Positions 26,418 through 35,728 of a DNA stretch of 64,000 nt are shown here, piece after piece (the stretch's first letter is position 1; the number at the start of each line of letters is the position of its first letter). The stretch is from contig NZ_CAKLDM010000002.1 in NCBI RefSeq assembly GCF_921294215.1, forward strand, positions 496,001-560,000, given 5' to 3'. Source of the DNA: Vibrio marisflavi CECT 7928. Its GTDB lineage: Bacteria; Pseudomonadota; Gammaproteobacteria; Enterobacterales; Vibrionaceae. Below the pieces are notes generated by a model, which was not told where the DNA came from, made no database searches, and saw only the letters and a program-made list of their open reading frames with translations. The position numbers and the translations under genes are program-made.

Positions 26418-28415
26418 ATGAGCTTAGGCCCAATGGGTATGAACTCTGGCATGGATATTAATTCTATGGTCAGTAAGATTGTTAATGCGGAGCGTGTTCC
26501 TAAACAGCAACGCATTGATGATCAGCAGACTAAGAATGATGCCAGTATTAGTGCTTATGGCCGGCTCAGAGAGTCGCTGGATACGATGAAAAATCTCATG
26601 ATGAAGTTTCGTCAGGAGAAGGCGTTTGCCGCAAGAAAAGTAGAAACCACGAATGAAAACGTGGTTTCTGCTACGGCAACCACTGAAGCAATCGCTGGTA
26701 GATATGCTATCGATGTGTTGCAGCTTGCCCAGAGTCACAAAGTCGCGTCTGACGTGTTACCAGAAAACGCGAAGTTTGGCCCGGGTAAGCTGCAGATTTC
26801 TATGGGTGATCAGCAGTTTACTATTGATGTAAAAGCAAAATCCAAGCTTGTTGATGTCGTTCGTGACATAAACAACTCCAAATCTAATCCCGGTGTTCGT
26901 GCCTCCGTCATCAATGATGTGGATGGCCCACGGCTAATTGTTGCCTCTACGACATCCGGTCAAGAAAACAGGATCAAAATTAGTGCTGAAGCCGAACGTG
27001 GTGATCCACTTAAAAAGCTTGAGTACAAAACGCTTGAAGAACGAGTTAAAGACCTTGAGAAAGCTCGCGCGAATGCTCAGGAGTTGATTAGTCCTTTAAG
27101 TGAGAAAGAAAAAGAATTTGCAAAGCAAATTGCCGACAAGATTAGTGATGCGGCAAAACAAGTCGATGAAGAGATAGCACAAGAAGTGCAGCAAGTGGCT
27201 CAGACAGTTCAAGCTGAAAGTGGTGCAGGGGAAGCTGCTGGTGAGCTTTCGAATGCAGCGGTGACAGCAGCTGCTGCGGCCGCAGAGGCAGCAAAAAGCC
27301 TCAAGCCAGAAGATAGAATTCCGGGCTGGTCAGAAACAGCATCAGGAACATTACTTGATTCCTACTGGGAACCAGAAGTAGAGCTCGACGACAAAGCGAT
27401 TGAAAAGTCGCCGGATGTGCCAGGTTGGTCGAACACTGCTTCAGGCACGTTGACAGATTCTTACGTGACGCCGAAAGAGGCTCAAGTCATCCTCGACAAC
27501 AAGCTTGCACAAGAACAGGCTGAAATACAGCGTGCTGTTGTTGCTGGTGAGATAACTCCAGAAGAAGCCAAGCAAAAAGAAAGAGCGCGACTGACTCCTG
27601 AAGAGCGCGCGTATCTGGAAAAAGTGGATAAGGCAGATGCAGATTTAAAAGCGGCGCAAGAATCATTCGATACTTATCAAGGCATGACCGAAGTACAGGC
27701 AGCACAAGATTCTAAAGTTGTGTTGGATGGTGTGGCGCATCTATCTAGTGAAAATAACATTATTGAAAATGCTATTGAAGGTGTCGATTTAACTCTTAAA
27801 GGAAAATCCGAACCGAATAAGGCGCCCTCAGAAATAGATATTGAATACGATAGGCAAGGTGTTCGAGATGATATCGAACAATTTGTCGCAGCATACAATC
27901 AATTTTATCAACTCTCTCAGCAGCTTGGTAGTGTAGATCCTAGAACGGGGCAGGCTGGGCCACTTTCTGGTGACAGTGTGGTTCGTAGTTCTGATGCTAA
28001 ACTAAAAAGACTGTTTTCTACAGATATTGAACCAGCACCTGAAAATCTAAAAACCTTAACGGAGTTTGGTATTACCACCACTAGGCAGGGCACATTAGAA
28101 ATTAATTACAAATTGCTGGATAAACAAGTTAACAATAATTTTAATAAGTTATCTGAATTCTTTGGTGGAAATAAAGGATTTGCTAAGCGAGTTGAAGATA
28201 CAATTCAACAAATGACTGGGGTAACTGGTGCTATTCGTACCCGCGAAAAAAGCTTAACAGAAAGCAATCGCCGACTAGGTGATGATCAGGCGGCACTTGA
28301 TAGAAGAATGGACAGTTTAGAAAAGCGTACCCATGCAAAATTTGTCGCTATGCAGGACGCTACGGGCAAAATGCAGTCTCAACTTGCTGGAATGATGAAT
28401 GCGTTAGGTGGCTAA
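26418..28415 (+). CDS. fliD: Flagellar filament cap protein FliD (long Vibrio form)
   Basis: 665 residues from the ATG at 26418 (GAGG site seven bases upstream; a TTG one codon earlier is unlikely). The N-terminal region (GMDINSMVSKIVNAERVP) and C-terminal region (RREKSL-type coiled coil, TGKMQSQLAGMMNALGG) match FliD/HAP2, which caps the filament and folds incoming flagellin. It is ~200 residues longer than E. coli FliD (468). The extra central part is an Ala/Glu/Lys-rich predicted coiled coil with PGWSETASGTLLDSY at ~302 repeated as PGWSNTASGTLTDSY at ~335. Confidence 0.94.
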   Translation: MSLGPMGMNSGMDINSMVSKIVNAERVPKQQRIDDQQTKNDASISAYGRLRESLDTMKNLMMKFRQEKAFAARKVETTNENVVSATATTEAIAGRYAIDVLQLAQSHKVASDVLPENAKFGPGKLQISMGDQQFTIDVKAKSKLVDVVRDINNSKSNPGVRASVINDVDGPRLIVASTTSGQENRIKISAEAERGDPLKKLEYKTLEERVKDLEKARANAQELISPLSEKEKEFAKQIADKISDAAKQVDEEIAQEVQQVAQTVQAESGAGEAAGELSNAAVTAAAAAAEAAKSLKPEDRIPGWSETASGTLLDSYWEPEVELDDKAIEKSPDVPGWSNTASGTLTDSYVTPKEAQVILDNKLAQEQAEIQRAVVAGEITPEEAKQKERARLTPEERAYLEKVDKADADLKAAQESFDTYQGMTEVQAAQDSKVVLDGVAHLSSENNIIENAIEGVDLTLKGKSEPNKAPSEIDIEYDRQGVRDDIEQFVAAYNQFYQLSQQLGSVDPRTGQAGPLSGDSVVRSSDAKLKRLFSTDIEPAPENLKTLTEFGITTTRQGTLEINYKLLDKQVNNNFNKLSEFFGGNKGFAKRVEDTIQQMTGVTGAIRTREKSLTESNRRLGDDQAALDRRMDSLEKRTHAKFVAMQDATGKMQSQLAGMMNALGG

Positions 28416-28418
28416 TAA

Positions 28419-28724
28419 ATGAAGCCTGAACTTGAGCAAATATGTGATATCAATAAAAAAATTAGATTGTGTATTACAAAAAATGAAATTAACACTGAAG
28501 AACTTGCCGAATTTGTCGATATAAGGGAACAGATACTGCATACAGTTATTACAGGGATTAAAGCGGATCCGAACTGTGTAGATAAACAAGAGTGGCAATC
28601 GGTCATTCTTGAGACACAATTAGTAGTAGAACTGATGCAATCTAAAACTGCTGAACTTGGGCAAGCTTTAAAGAAGTATCGACACGGTAGTAAATCGGTA
28701 CAGCAATATAAGAAGTTTTTATAG
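28419..28724 (+). CDS. flaI: FlaI, small flagellar protein (FliT-like position)
   Basis: 101 residues, highly charged and predicted all-helical, with no membrane span. It starts three bases after the fliD stop, so translation is probably coupled. In Vibrio the gene between fliD and fliS is called flaI. It occupies the slot of the FliD chaperone FliT in enterics, and its size fits that role, but this is inferred from position rather than sequence. Confidence 0.75.
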   Translation: MKPELEQICDINKKIRLCITKNEINTEELAEFVDIREQILHTVITGIKADPNCVDKQEWQSVILETQLVVELMQSKTAELGQALKKYRHGSKSVQQYKKFL

Positions 28725-28737
28725 GAAGAGGGAAATT

Positions 28738-29148
28738 ATGCGTGGTTCTTTACAGGCATACAAAAAGGTATCCGTTGACAGCCAGCTAAGTGCGGCCTCC
28801 CCGCATAAAATCGTACAGATGCTAATGGCTGGGGCTATCGAGAGGTTGATTCAAGGCAAGGCTGCAATGATACAAGGGAATATACCTTCAAAAGGCGAGC
28901 GTTTAGGTAAGGCACTCGACATCATTATTAGTCTGAGAAGTTGCTTATCTATGGATGACGGTGGAGACGTGGCAAAAAATCTCGATCAACTGTATGAGTT
29001 TATGATTACCCAGATTGCCGATGCCAATCATAGAAACGATCCCCAACCGTTAGACGACGTTATCGACATTATTCGCGAAATAAAGTCAGCTTGGGACACA
29101 ATCCCAGCGGAATTTCATAATTTGACGGCTTCAGATGTTAACGCTTAA
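28738..29148 (+). CDS. fliS: Flagellin export chaperone FliS
   Basis: 136 residues. The family opening is clear: SLQAYKKVSVDSQLSAASPH, followed by KIVQMLMAGAIERL. FliS binds the C-terminal disordered part of flagellin in the cytoplasm and prevents early polymerisation. It sits 13 bp after flaI with a GGAAGAGGG site. It equals FlaJ in V. parahaemolyticus naming. Confidence 0.94.
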   Translation: MRGSLQAYKKVSVDSQLSAASPHKIVQMLMAGAIERLIQGKAAMIQGNIPSKGERLGKALDIIISLRSCLSMDDGGDVAKNLDQLYEFMITQIADANHRNDPQPLDDVIDIIREIKSAWDTIPAEFHNLTASDVNA

Positions 29149-29361
29149 GTAGCTATGATAGTTTTAACAAATGTCACATAGCATAATTGCTTGGTTGCCT
29201 TATTTTTTTTATCAAATAGAATATTAGTAACTAACAGGACTAGTGGTCATTTTGGGCTAATATAAAAAGCTGCCTTTTTAGGGGGTGATTCTATTTTTCG
29301 TTGAATCAATAAAGCATTTTTGCAGCCACAGAATTTCAGATGAAGGCAGTCATTCTTCCGT

Positions 29362-30834
29362 ATGCAAGGTTTAGCAAAACTACTCGTGGTTGAAGATAAC
29401 GCTCAAGAGCGTATCAATCTGGGTAACATATTAGAATTTGTTGGAGAGCAGTGTGAGATAATCTCATCCAACCAACTGAACGATTTAGATTGGTCCAAAA
29501 TCTGGTCCGGTTGTATCATTGGTTCTTTAGATGGAGGCAAGCTTACTCCAGAATTGAAGGAAAAACTCTCGGCTTCAAATCACATTCCATTGTTAAGTGC
29601 AGGAAAACATTCTTACTCTTTCGATAACTTTCCACACTTCGTCGGAGAGTTAGAATACCCCCTTAATTACCCGCAACTTAGTGAAGCACTACGTTACTGT
29701 AAAGACTTCCTTGGTCGCAAGGGTGTTAACGTCGAATCATCTCGTCGTGACAGTTCACTATTTAGAAGCCTTGTCGGGCAAAGCCCGGATATTCGAGAAG
29801 TCCGTCACCTCATTGAACAAGTCGCGTCAACAGACGCAAATGTACTTATCCTTGGTGAGTCTGGTACAGGCAAAGAAGTCGTTGCGAGAAACATTCACTA
29901 CCACTCAACCCGTAATAAGGGCCCATTTGTACCAATAAATTGCGGTGCAATTCCTCCAGAACTTCTAGAAAGTGAATTGTTTGGTCATGAAAAAGGAGCC
30001 TTCACAGGTGCAATAACAGCCCGTAAAGGCCGCTTTGAGCTAGCTCAAGGAGGTACAATTTTCCTTGATGAGATTGGTGATATGCCAATGCCAATGCAAG
30101 TTAAACTACTACGGGTATTGCAAGAACGAAGCTTTGAACGAGTTGGTGGCAACACAACGATTCAAGTGGATGTGCGGGTTGTGGCCGCAACGCATCGTGA
30201 TTTAGAAAAAATGATTAGTGAAGGTGATTTTCGCGAGGATCTTTACTATCGCCTGAATGTTTTCCCTATCGAAATGCCAGCACTTAGAGATCGTAAAGAA
30301 GATATCCCGTTGCTGCTTAGAGAGCTGATGGTCAGGTTGGAGTCCGAAGGAGGTAGGCCGATATGCTTTAGTCCACGAGCAGTCAACTCACTGATGGAAC
30401 ACAGTTGGCCAGGTAATGTTCGTGAGCTTGCAAACTTAATCGAGAGAATGATCATCTTATATCCAGATAAGTTGGTTGATGTGAATCATCTTCCATCCAA
30501 ATATCGATATAGTGACATACCAGAGTTTCAGCCTGAATATCACTCTCAGCAATCGATAGAAGAGCTTGAACGCGAGACACTAGCGGAAGTCTTTTCCGAA
30601 AACTTTCAATTTGAAGCAGAGGAAGAGCCAGCTCCAATTAATGGCTCACACCTCCCTCAAGCACTTCCTCCAGAAGGAATTAACCTAAAAGAAACATTGG
30701 CTGATTTAGAGATCAACCTCATCAATCAAGCTCTTGATTTGCAAAGTGGAGTTGTTGCCAGAGCGGCAGATATGTTGGGTATGCGCAGGACGACCCTAGT
30801 AGAGAAGATGCGTAAATACAACCTACAGCGCTAG
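29362..30834 (+). CDS. flrA: Flagellar master regulator FlrA (sigma54 activator)
   Basis: 490 residues (V. cholerae FlrA is ~488). The N-terminal ~120 residues form a FleQ/REC-like domain. The AAA+ domain shows GESGTGKE (Walker A, ~164), GAFTGA (~212, sigma54 contact) and [11 protein letters not shown] (Walker B). The C-terminal Fis-type HTH ends in [20 protein letters not shown]. FlrA switches on class II flagellar genes with RpoN and is inhibited by c-di-GMP in V. cholerae. The expected partners flrB and flrC do not follow. Confidence 0.95.
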   Translation: MQGLAKLLVVEDNAQERINLGNILEFVGEQCEIISSNQLNDLDWSKIWSGCIIGSLDGGKLTPELKEKLSASNHIPLLSAGKHSYSFDNFPHFVGELEYPLNYPQLSEALRYCKDFLGRKGVNVESSRRDSSLFRSLVGQSPDIREVRHLIEQVASTDANVLILGESGTGKEVVARNIHYHSTRNKGPFVPINCGAIPPELLESELFGHEKGAFTGAITARKGRFELAQGGTIFLDEIGDMPMPMQVKLLRVLQERSFERVGGNTTIQVDVRVVAATHRDLEKMISEGDFREDLYYRLNVFPIEMPALRDRKEDIPLLLRELMVRLESEGGRPICFSPRAVNSLMEHSWPGNVRELANLIERMIILYPDKLVDVNHLPSKYRYSDIPEFQPEYHSQQSIEELERETLAEVFSENFQFEAEEEPAPINGSHLPQALPPEGINLKETLADLEINLINQALDLQSGVVARAADMLGMRRTTLVEKMRKYNLQR

Positions 30835-30897
30835 TTTCTTGAGGCGAATATCGCAGATAGGCTCAGTTTATCCTATGCTGATATAAACAACAGCAAT

Positions 30898-30950
30898 CAT
30901 ATACCTAAGCGAGTGGAGCTGCAGCTCTTCACTTGTTTAGATATATGAGT
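30898..30950. repeat. Long imperfect inverted repeat downstream of flrA
   Basis: ATATACCTAAGCGAGTG pairs with CACTTGTTTAGATATAT with three non-Watson-Crick positions, and the loop contains the self-complementary GAGCTGCAGCTC. There is no T-run directly after it, so it is a poor terminator. It sits at the point where flrB is expected in other vibrios. Confidence 0.55.
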
Positions 30951-31115
30951 AATTGATCTAGCAGTGGGACTTCAGCCTCTTTTACACGTTAATTAGAGTA
31001 GAGTTAATTTTTCATAACTTACTGTTAATTCTAACCGTATCATGAAGTGCTTGTCTTGCCCGGCTCTAGATAGTTGCTTATTATCACAACTCGCAATGAA
31101 CTATATAGGATAAAC

Positions 31116-32372
31116 ATGCGTAATTTAGTTTTATTGGTGATGATGTTACTAGCGCTACCCGCCTACGCGCTAACCAAAGTAGACTTGTACAGCTCTCAGG
31201 TTTTGTTGGGTAAAGATGCGAAGGATGCCAAAGTCGCTGATTCCAATGCCCGTGTGCAAGGAATGAAAAATGTCATAATTAGGGCGTCAGGCGATCCAAA
31301 TGCGGCTAGCAACGAAATTATTGCCAAGGCTCTGAATAATAGCTCAAGGTATATCACGCAAATCAGTTATTCGACAGAAGACCAAAATACTTATCTTGAT
31401 ATGATGTTTGGTGCTCCTCAAATTCGCTCATTGCTGACTCAAGCTCAGTTACCATTCTGGCCTTCTATGCGGCCCAATATTTTGTTGTGGGTTATTGAAG
31501 ATAATGGTTATGAACGTCAAATTGATTGGGAACATTCGAACTCACCAGTACTGAAAGAAATTCGTGAAACAGCGCAGCAAAGAGGCTTACCGTTAACCGT
31601 TCCAGTCGGTGACTTTGACGATATAACTGGAACGTCAGCTTCGGACTTTTGGGGTGGATTTGTTATCCCTATGAGCAAGGCAAGTCAACGTTACCCAGCA
31701 GATGCCGTTCTTGTCGTTAAAGTTGAACAAGGTGGTCGATTATCTTGGACGCTGTATGACCAAAAACCTGCATCAATGATTGATACCACAGCAGTGCCAG
31801 TGACTGGTAGTGACTCGGGTGATGACGCTGGTACACAGATGGTGAACGAGATAAGCAATTATTACGCGAAGAAAAGCGGCGTAGTTATCGCGAGCGAATC
31901 TTCTGAATCAGTTAAAACGCAGTTTACCAATATCAATACAGCGCAAGACTTCTTTAAGTTAGAAGAAAAACTGAAAGGTCTAACCTCAGTGGCATCGTTG
32001 GATGTATTGAGCATTCAAGGTACTACAGTGATGTTTAGAGTTCATTTGTTAGCACCTGTCGACAGTTTTGAGCAAGAAGTATCTCGAATGGGTGGGGTAA
32101 CAAAAATTGACGCTGACGACTTACAGCAGCCAGCCGATGGCTCTCTAGATCCAAACAGCCCAGTATCGGTAGATCCTGCTTCACCGGCATCAACAGGTGG
32201 AGAAAGTAGCTCCCAAATTGATACTCAGAATTCATCATCTAGCGAATTGTCCGACAATCAGTACGTTGTAGATACGACGGCAGACTCAACAGAAAAAGCC
32301 CTAAGCAATGACGGCTCCGTTGTGCCTGTTCAGCCAGTTAACCGAGTGTTAGCGTATAAATGGCAAAATTAA
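31116..32372 (+). CDS. DUF2066 family exported protein
   Basis: 418 residues from the ATG at 31116 (AGGA site; signal peptide MRNLVLLVMMLLALPAYA). The frame is open to 31074 but the signal peptide argues for the later start. The body matches the DUF2066 family of Vibrio and relatives (QVLLGKDAKDAKVADSNARV, RPNILLWVIEDNGYERQ). The C-terminal ~80 residues are Ser/Asp/Pro-rich and probably disordered. Function unknown; periplasmic. Confidence 0.85.
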   Translation: MRNLVLLVMMLLALPAYALTKVDLYSSQVLLGKDAKDAKVADSNARVQGMKNVIIRASGDPNAASNEIIAKALNNSSRYITQISYSTEDQNTYLDMMFGAPQIRSLLTQAQLPFWPSMRPNILLWVIEDNGYERQIDWEHSNSPVLKEIRETAQQRGLPLTVPVGDFDDITGTSASDFWGGFVIPMSKASQRYPADAVLVVKVEQGGRLSWTLYDQKPASMIDTTAVPVTGSDSGDDAGTQMVNEISNYYAKKSGVVIASESSESVKTQFTNINTAQDFFKLEEKLKGLTSVASLDVLSIQGTTVMFRVHLLAPVDSFEQEVSRMGGVTKIDADDLQQPADGSLDPNSPVSVDPASPASTGGESSSQIDTQNSSSSELSDNQYVVDTTADSTEKALSNDGSVVPVQPVNRVLAYKWQN

Positions 32373-32390
32373 AATTAGCAAGATAAAATA

Positions 32391-32433
32391 AAAACAGTCA
32401 GCAGATAAGGTTATTTGCTGACTGTTTTTTTAT
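32391..32433 (+). terminator. Terminator after the DUF2066 gene
   Basis: A 16-bp stem with one mismatch (AACAGTCAGCAGATAA from 32393 with its partner ending at 32426) followed by seven Ts. A-rich sequence on the left flank makes it usable by the convergent DUF2069 gene too. Confidence 0.85.
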
Positions 32434-32461
32434 GATGCTCTCTAATCGTTGGGGCAAAGGT

Positions 32462-32881
32462 TTAATTGCCGAACTGTTTCTTTTCTATTTTTTCCACTTC
32501 AGAAAGCTTTTTTAGTTTCAAACCTAGTTCCTTACCTCTTGAGCGGGCATATAGCGTATTGCCCACGAAAGCCATTAAGGTAAACAGTAACTCAACAGCT
32601 GCTAGCCAGCGTTCCCCTTGATCGATGTATAGAATAGTAAGTGAGTGCAAAAAATACAGCATCAAAATGAAGTTGGCCCAAGCATGAGTGTAGGGCTTAC
32701 CCATCACGATTCCATGAAGTGGCAATAAAAGTGGTAAGCACCAAGCTATTGCAACGCTGATACTATTTACGTGAACATGAGGTGATAAATAGATTTGCCA
32801 CAATGCCACCCATACCAATAAAAGCACGTTGCCACATAGAGCCAATACTCGGTACTGTTTTGTTTTTGGAGCCATATCCAT
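32462..32881 (-). CDS. DUF2069 family membrane protein
   Basis: 139 residues with about four membrane spans (VLALCGNVLLLVWVALWQIY, SISVAIAWCLPLLLPLHG, ANFILMLYFLHSLTILYI and a fourth near 95-115) and a basic C-terminus. It fits DUF2069, a family found next to wrbA in vibrios. Function unknown. Last gene of the leftward bepA-arsC-wrbA unit, 2 bp from wrbA. Confidence 0.82.
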   Translation of the reverse strand: MDMAPKTKQYRVLALCGNVLLLVWVALWQIYLSPHVHVNSISVAIAWCLPLLLPLHGIVMGKPYTHAWANFILMLYFLHSLTILYIDQGERWLAAVELLFTLMAFVGNTLYARSRGKELGLKLKKLSEVEKIEKKQFGN

Positions 32882-32883
32882 GC

Positions 32884-33459
32884 TTAATGTTTTTCCTTAA
32901 GTTTTAAAGCGGTCTCGGCCAACCTTTTCCCTAGCTCGATGGCTAGTGTGCTTTCTTCTTTGGTTAAGCTGTTTTTTCCCTGCGAAGAGCTCGTGGCACC
33001 GTAAGGTGTTCCGCCACTATTAGTCGTGTGAAGAGCTGATTCAGAATAGGGGATCCCCATGATGAGCATTCCGTGATGCAAAAGCGGCAGCATCATGGAT
33101 TGTAAGATAGTCTCTTGTCCGCCATGTAAGCTTGAAGAAGAAGAAAATAAACAGGCCGGTTTACCTATTAGATCACCACTAACCCAGAGCGTGGTTGTTT
33201 GATCCCAAAAGTGTTTGAGTGGCCCTGCCATGTTGCCAAACCAAACAGGACTTCCCATCGCCAATCCATCAAACTTGCCCAACTCTTGTACTGACAAGAT
33301 AGGATCGCTGGATTGACTTACACTGTCTTCGATTTCTGCCACGGTTCTTAGGGTTGCTTCGCAGCCTTCTATTGACTCTATCCCCCTCGCGATATGGCGA
33401 GCTAAAGTCTTAGTACTACCATGTCGGCTGTAGTACAACACTAAGACGTTGCAACTCAT
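32884..33459 (-). CDS. wrbA: NAD(P)H:quinone oxidoreductase WrbA
   Basis: 191 residues. Flavodoxin-like fold with the FMN phosphate loop YYSRHGSTKTLARHIARGIE and the WrbA signature GSPVWFGNMAGPLKHFWDQT. It carries out two-electron reduction of quinones using bound FMN. The ATG overlaps the arsC stop (ATGA), so expression is coupled. Confidence 0.93.
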   Translation of the reverse strand: MSCNVLVLYYSRHGSTKTLARHIARGIESIEGCEATLRTVAEIEDSVSQSSDPILSVQELGKFDGLAMGSPVWFGNMAGPLKHFWDQTTTLWVSGDLIGKPACLFSSSSSLHGGQETILQSMMLPLLHHGMLIMGIPYSESALHTTNSGGTPYGATSSSQGKNSLTKEESTLAIELGKRLAETALKLKEKH

Positions 33460-33800
33460 AGGATGTCTAACACTTGCTCTGGAGGGCGACCGTGTTTGGC
33501 TTTACCGTTAGCAACAACAATAGGGCGCTCAATTAACTTTGGATTGTCAGACATCGCCTTAAATAGCTCCTCATCGTTAGCTTCATTAAGCTTTAGCTCT
33601 TTATAGATATCCTCTTTCACTCGAATCATATCTCTAACAGATGAAGCCCCAAGTTGTGTATAAAGCGTTTTTAGTTGTTCTACAGAAGGTGGTGTATCTA
33701 GATACTTAACAACTTCTGGTTCAATACCTTTTTCTTCAAGCAATGCGAGAGTTTGACGGCTTTTTGAACAGCGAGGGTTATGATAAATGACGACGGACAT
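33456..33800 (-). CDS. arsC: Arsenate reductase (glutaredoxin-type) ArsC
   Basis: 114 residues, matching the E. coli YfgD group: NPRCSKSRQTLALLEEKG with the catalytic cysteine at 11, and RPIVVANGKAKHGRPPEQVL at the C-terminus. Reduces arsenate with glutathione/glutaredoxin, though no arsenite exporter is adjacent. In E. coli the same gene neighbours bepA, as here. Confidence 0.92.
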   Translation of the reverse strand: MSVVIYHNPRCSKSRQTLALLEEKGIEPEVVKYLDTPPSVEQLKTLYTQLGASSVRDMIRVKEDIYKELKLNEANDEELFKAMSDNPKLIERPIVVANGKAKHGRPPEQVLDIL

Positions 33801-33816
33801 TGAGTTCTCCTAATAG

Positions 33817-35271
33817 TTATTTTAATGCGTTGAATTTATTTCTTTGTACGATGAGTTGATCGATTCGAGCATCGTATCGAGCTTGAGCGAGACTGCCCAG
33901 TTTAGCGAGTTTACTCGCGTCAGTATAACGCTGAATAGCTTTATCCCAATTTGCACGCAGAGCCAACAGCTCTCCTTGAGCTGCGAGTTCTTCTGCTCGT
34001 TTGCCAGACTTGGCACTCGCCTCAATTAACAATTGCCATCCAACGGTATCTTCGGGGTTGTCATGGGTATAGCGTTGCAACAAACGAATGGCAGTTTCAA
34101 ACTTGTTCTCTTTTATATAGACATTCGCAAGGTTAACGGTCAAAACTTTGTTATTAGACTTTATCTGTAGCGCTTTCTCTAGCATCACTTGCGCTTTTTC
34201 TGGTGTTTTTAAAGCAATGTAAGCATCGGAAAGAGCATCTAAATAAAAGTCATTTGTTGGAGATTGCTCATAAAGCCTATGTAGGATCTTTTCAGCTTCT
34301 TGTGGCTTTTTGTTGTCTAGGTAAACCAGAGCGCGGCCATATTGAAATGCTGGAACAAGAACTCTTGGAGCTTTTGGTTCGTTGCGATCTATCCAGCCTT
34401 TCGCTGTCTCTGCGTCCATGTTTACATAACGGACAATCACCCGCATTCTTGCTAAATAATAACTTAGTGAAGGCTTCACTTTATTTTTAGGGTACTGGAG
34501 TGCTCTTTCTCGCGTATCGGTAAGTCGTTCATCTGGTAGAGGGTGGGTCAATAGCATTGGAGGAGGAGTGCTTGCATAGCGATACTCATCAGCTAAACGA
34601 CCAAAGAAAGTCGGCATGGCAAGGACATTGAAGCCTGCCCTTTCAAGTGTTGCTAACCCAAAACGATCCGCCTCTATTTCGTTGCTACGAGTGTAGTTGA
34701 TTTGGCTTTGTATATTTCCTGCTGTAGTTGCTGTTATAGCAGCGATTCCGGCTTGGGGCGCTGCGATGGCAAGAAGTATGGAGCCAGCTAATGCTGCAAC
34801 AGTTGCTGGAGTTCTTTTCGCCTGCTCTTCCATACTGCGAGCTAGGTGTCTCTGAGTAACGTGAGCAATTTCATGAGCCATGACTGAAGCGAGTTCACTT
34901 TCTGTGGTCGCTTGGAGGAAAAGGCCAGTGTGCAGAGCAACGTGTCCGCCAAAAAATGCAAATGCGTTAATACTTTTATTTTGGATCAGAAAAAAGGTAA
35001 AGGGTGTTTTGACGTCGTTTGCGCTTGCTACAAGGCGGTGACCCAAATTATTAATGAACTCGTTCAGAACAGGGTCATTAACTATAGGTTTCGTCGCACG
35101 TAGCAGTCTCATATAGGCATCACCGTATATTTTCTCTTGATCAATGGTGAGTGTGCCTGCTGCAGCCGTACCAATATCAGGTAGCTGCTGATCTTGAGCG
35201 ATTGATATGCGTGGAATGCCAACGGCGGTAACAACACTTAGATAGACTAGATAACGCCAGCGTTTGAACAT
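33817..35271 (-). CDS. bepA: Beta-barrel assembly-enhancing protease BepA
   Basis: 484 residues, the usual length. Signal peptide (MFKRWRYLVYLSVVTAVGIP...), M48 zinc peptidase motif VMAHEIAHVTQRHLARSMEE near 130-150, third ligand in the NEIEADRFGL segment (~206), then TPR repeats in the C-terminal half (~300-450). BepA (YfgC) is a periplasmic chaperone/protease that assists LptD assembly and degrades stalled barrels. First gene of its leftward operon. Confidence 0.94.
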   Translation of the reverse strand: MFKRWRYLVYLSVVTAVGIPRISIAQDQQLPDIGTAAAGTLTIDQEKIYGDAYMRLLRATKPIVNDPVLNEFINNLGHRLVASANDVKTPFTFFLIQNKSINAFAFFGGHVALHTGLFLQATTESELASVMAHEIAHVTQRHLARSMEEQAKRTPATVAALAGSILLAIAAPQAGIAAITATTAGNIQSQINYTRSNEIEADRFGLATLERAGFNVLAMPTFFGRLADEYRYASTPPPMLLTHPLPDERLTDTRERALQYPKNKVKPSLSYYLARMRVIVRYVNMDAETAKGWIDRNEPKAPRVLVPAFQYGRALVYLDNKKPQEAEKILHRLYEQSPTNDFYLDALSDAYIALKTPEKAQVMLEKALQIKSNNKVLTVNLANVYIKENKFETAIRLLQRYTHDNPEDTVGWQLLIEASAKSGKRAEELAAQGELLALRANWDKAIQRYTDASKLAKLGSLAQARYDARIDQLIVQRNKFNALK

Positions 35272-35469
35272 ATTGCTTGATTCTACTCCATGTAATCATA
35301 TTGGTATTGACAGCGATAACAGTTAGAGGTTCTGTTATAAACTTAGAAAATCGATCGAGACCAAAGCGGTGGAAAGACACAGTTTTACACAACAAATGAA
35401 GCATGCACACTGGTCAGTAGCCGAAAAGCCGATACAATACTCCCACTATAATAAACGTCGAATTAAAGA

Positions 35470-35703
35470 ATGAAACCCCAATTACTCGATTTGAGAGAGG
35501 AGCGTTGCCCAAGGGCTTTGTTACTTGCAAAGCGCCACCTTGTCTCATTGCGAGCGAATGAAATTGCTACAATATATGTTATCGAAATGGGCTCTATAAA
35601 AGACATAGAGCGATATTTAATCAATAACGATTACAGCTATCAAACTATTGAGCGTGATGGTTATTGGCGCATTGAAGATATAAAGCGCGATTTCACTGGG
35701 TAA
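35470..35703 (+). CDS. TusA-family sulfurtransferase-like protein
   Basis: 77 residues with the TusA/SirA fold pattern: a beta strand LLDLREERCPRALLLAKRHL with a single conserved cysteine, and a charged C-terminus. The canonical motif is CPxP; here it reads CPRA, so the last proline is absent. The cysteine required for persulfide relay is present. It probably forms a unit with the downstream PerM-like gene (25 bp gap). Confidence 0.82.
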   Translation: MKPQLLDLREERCPRALLLAKRHLVSLRANEIATIYVIEMGSIKDIERYLINNDYSYQTIERDGYWRIEDIKRDFTG

Positions 35704-35728
35704 AGTGAATTAAAGGGAATTCTATTAA

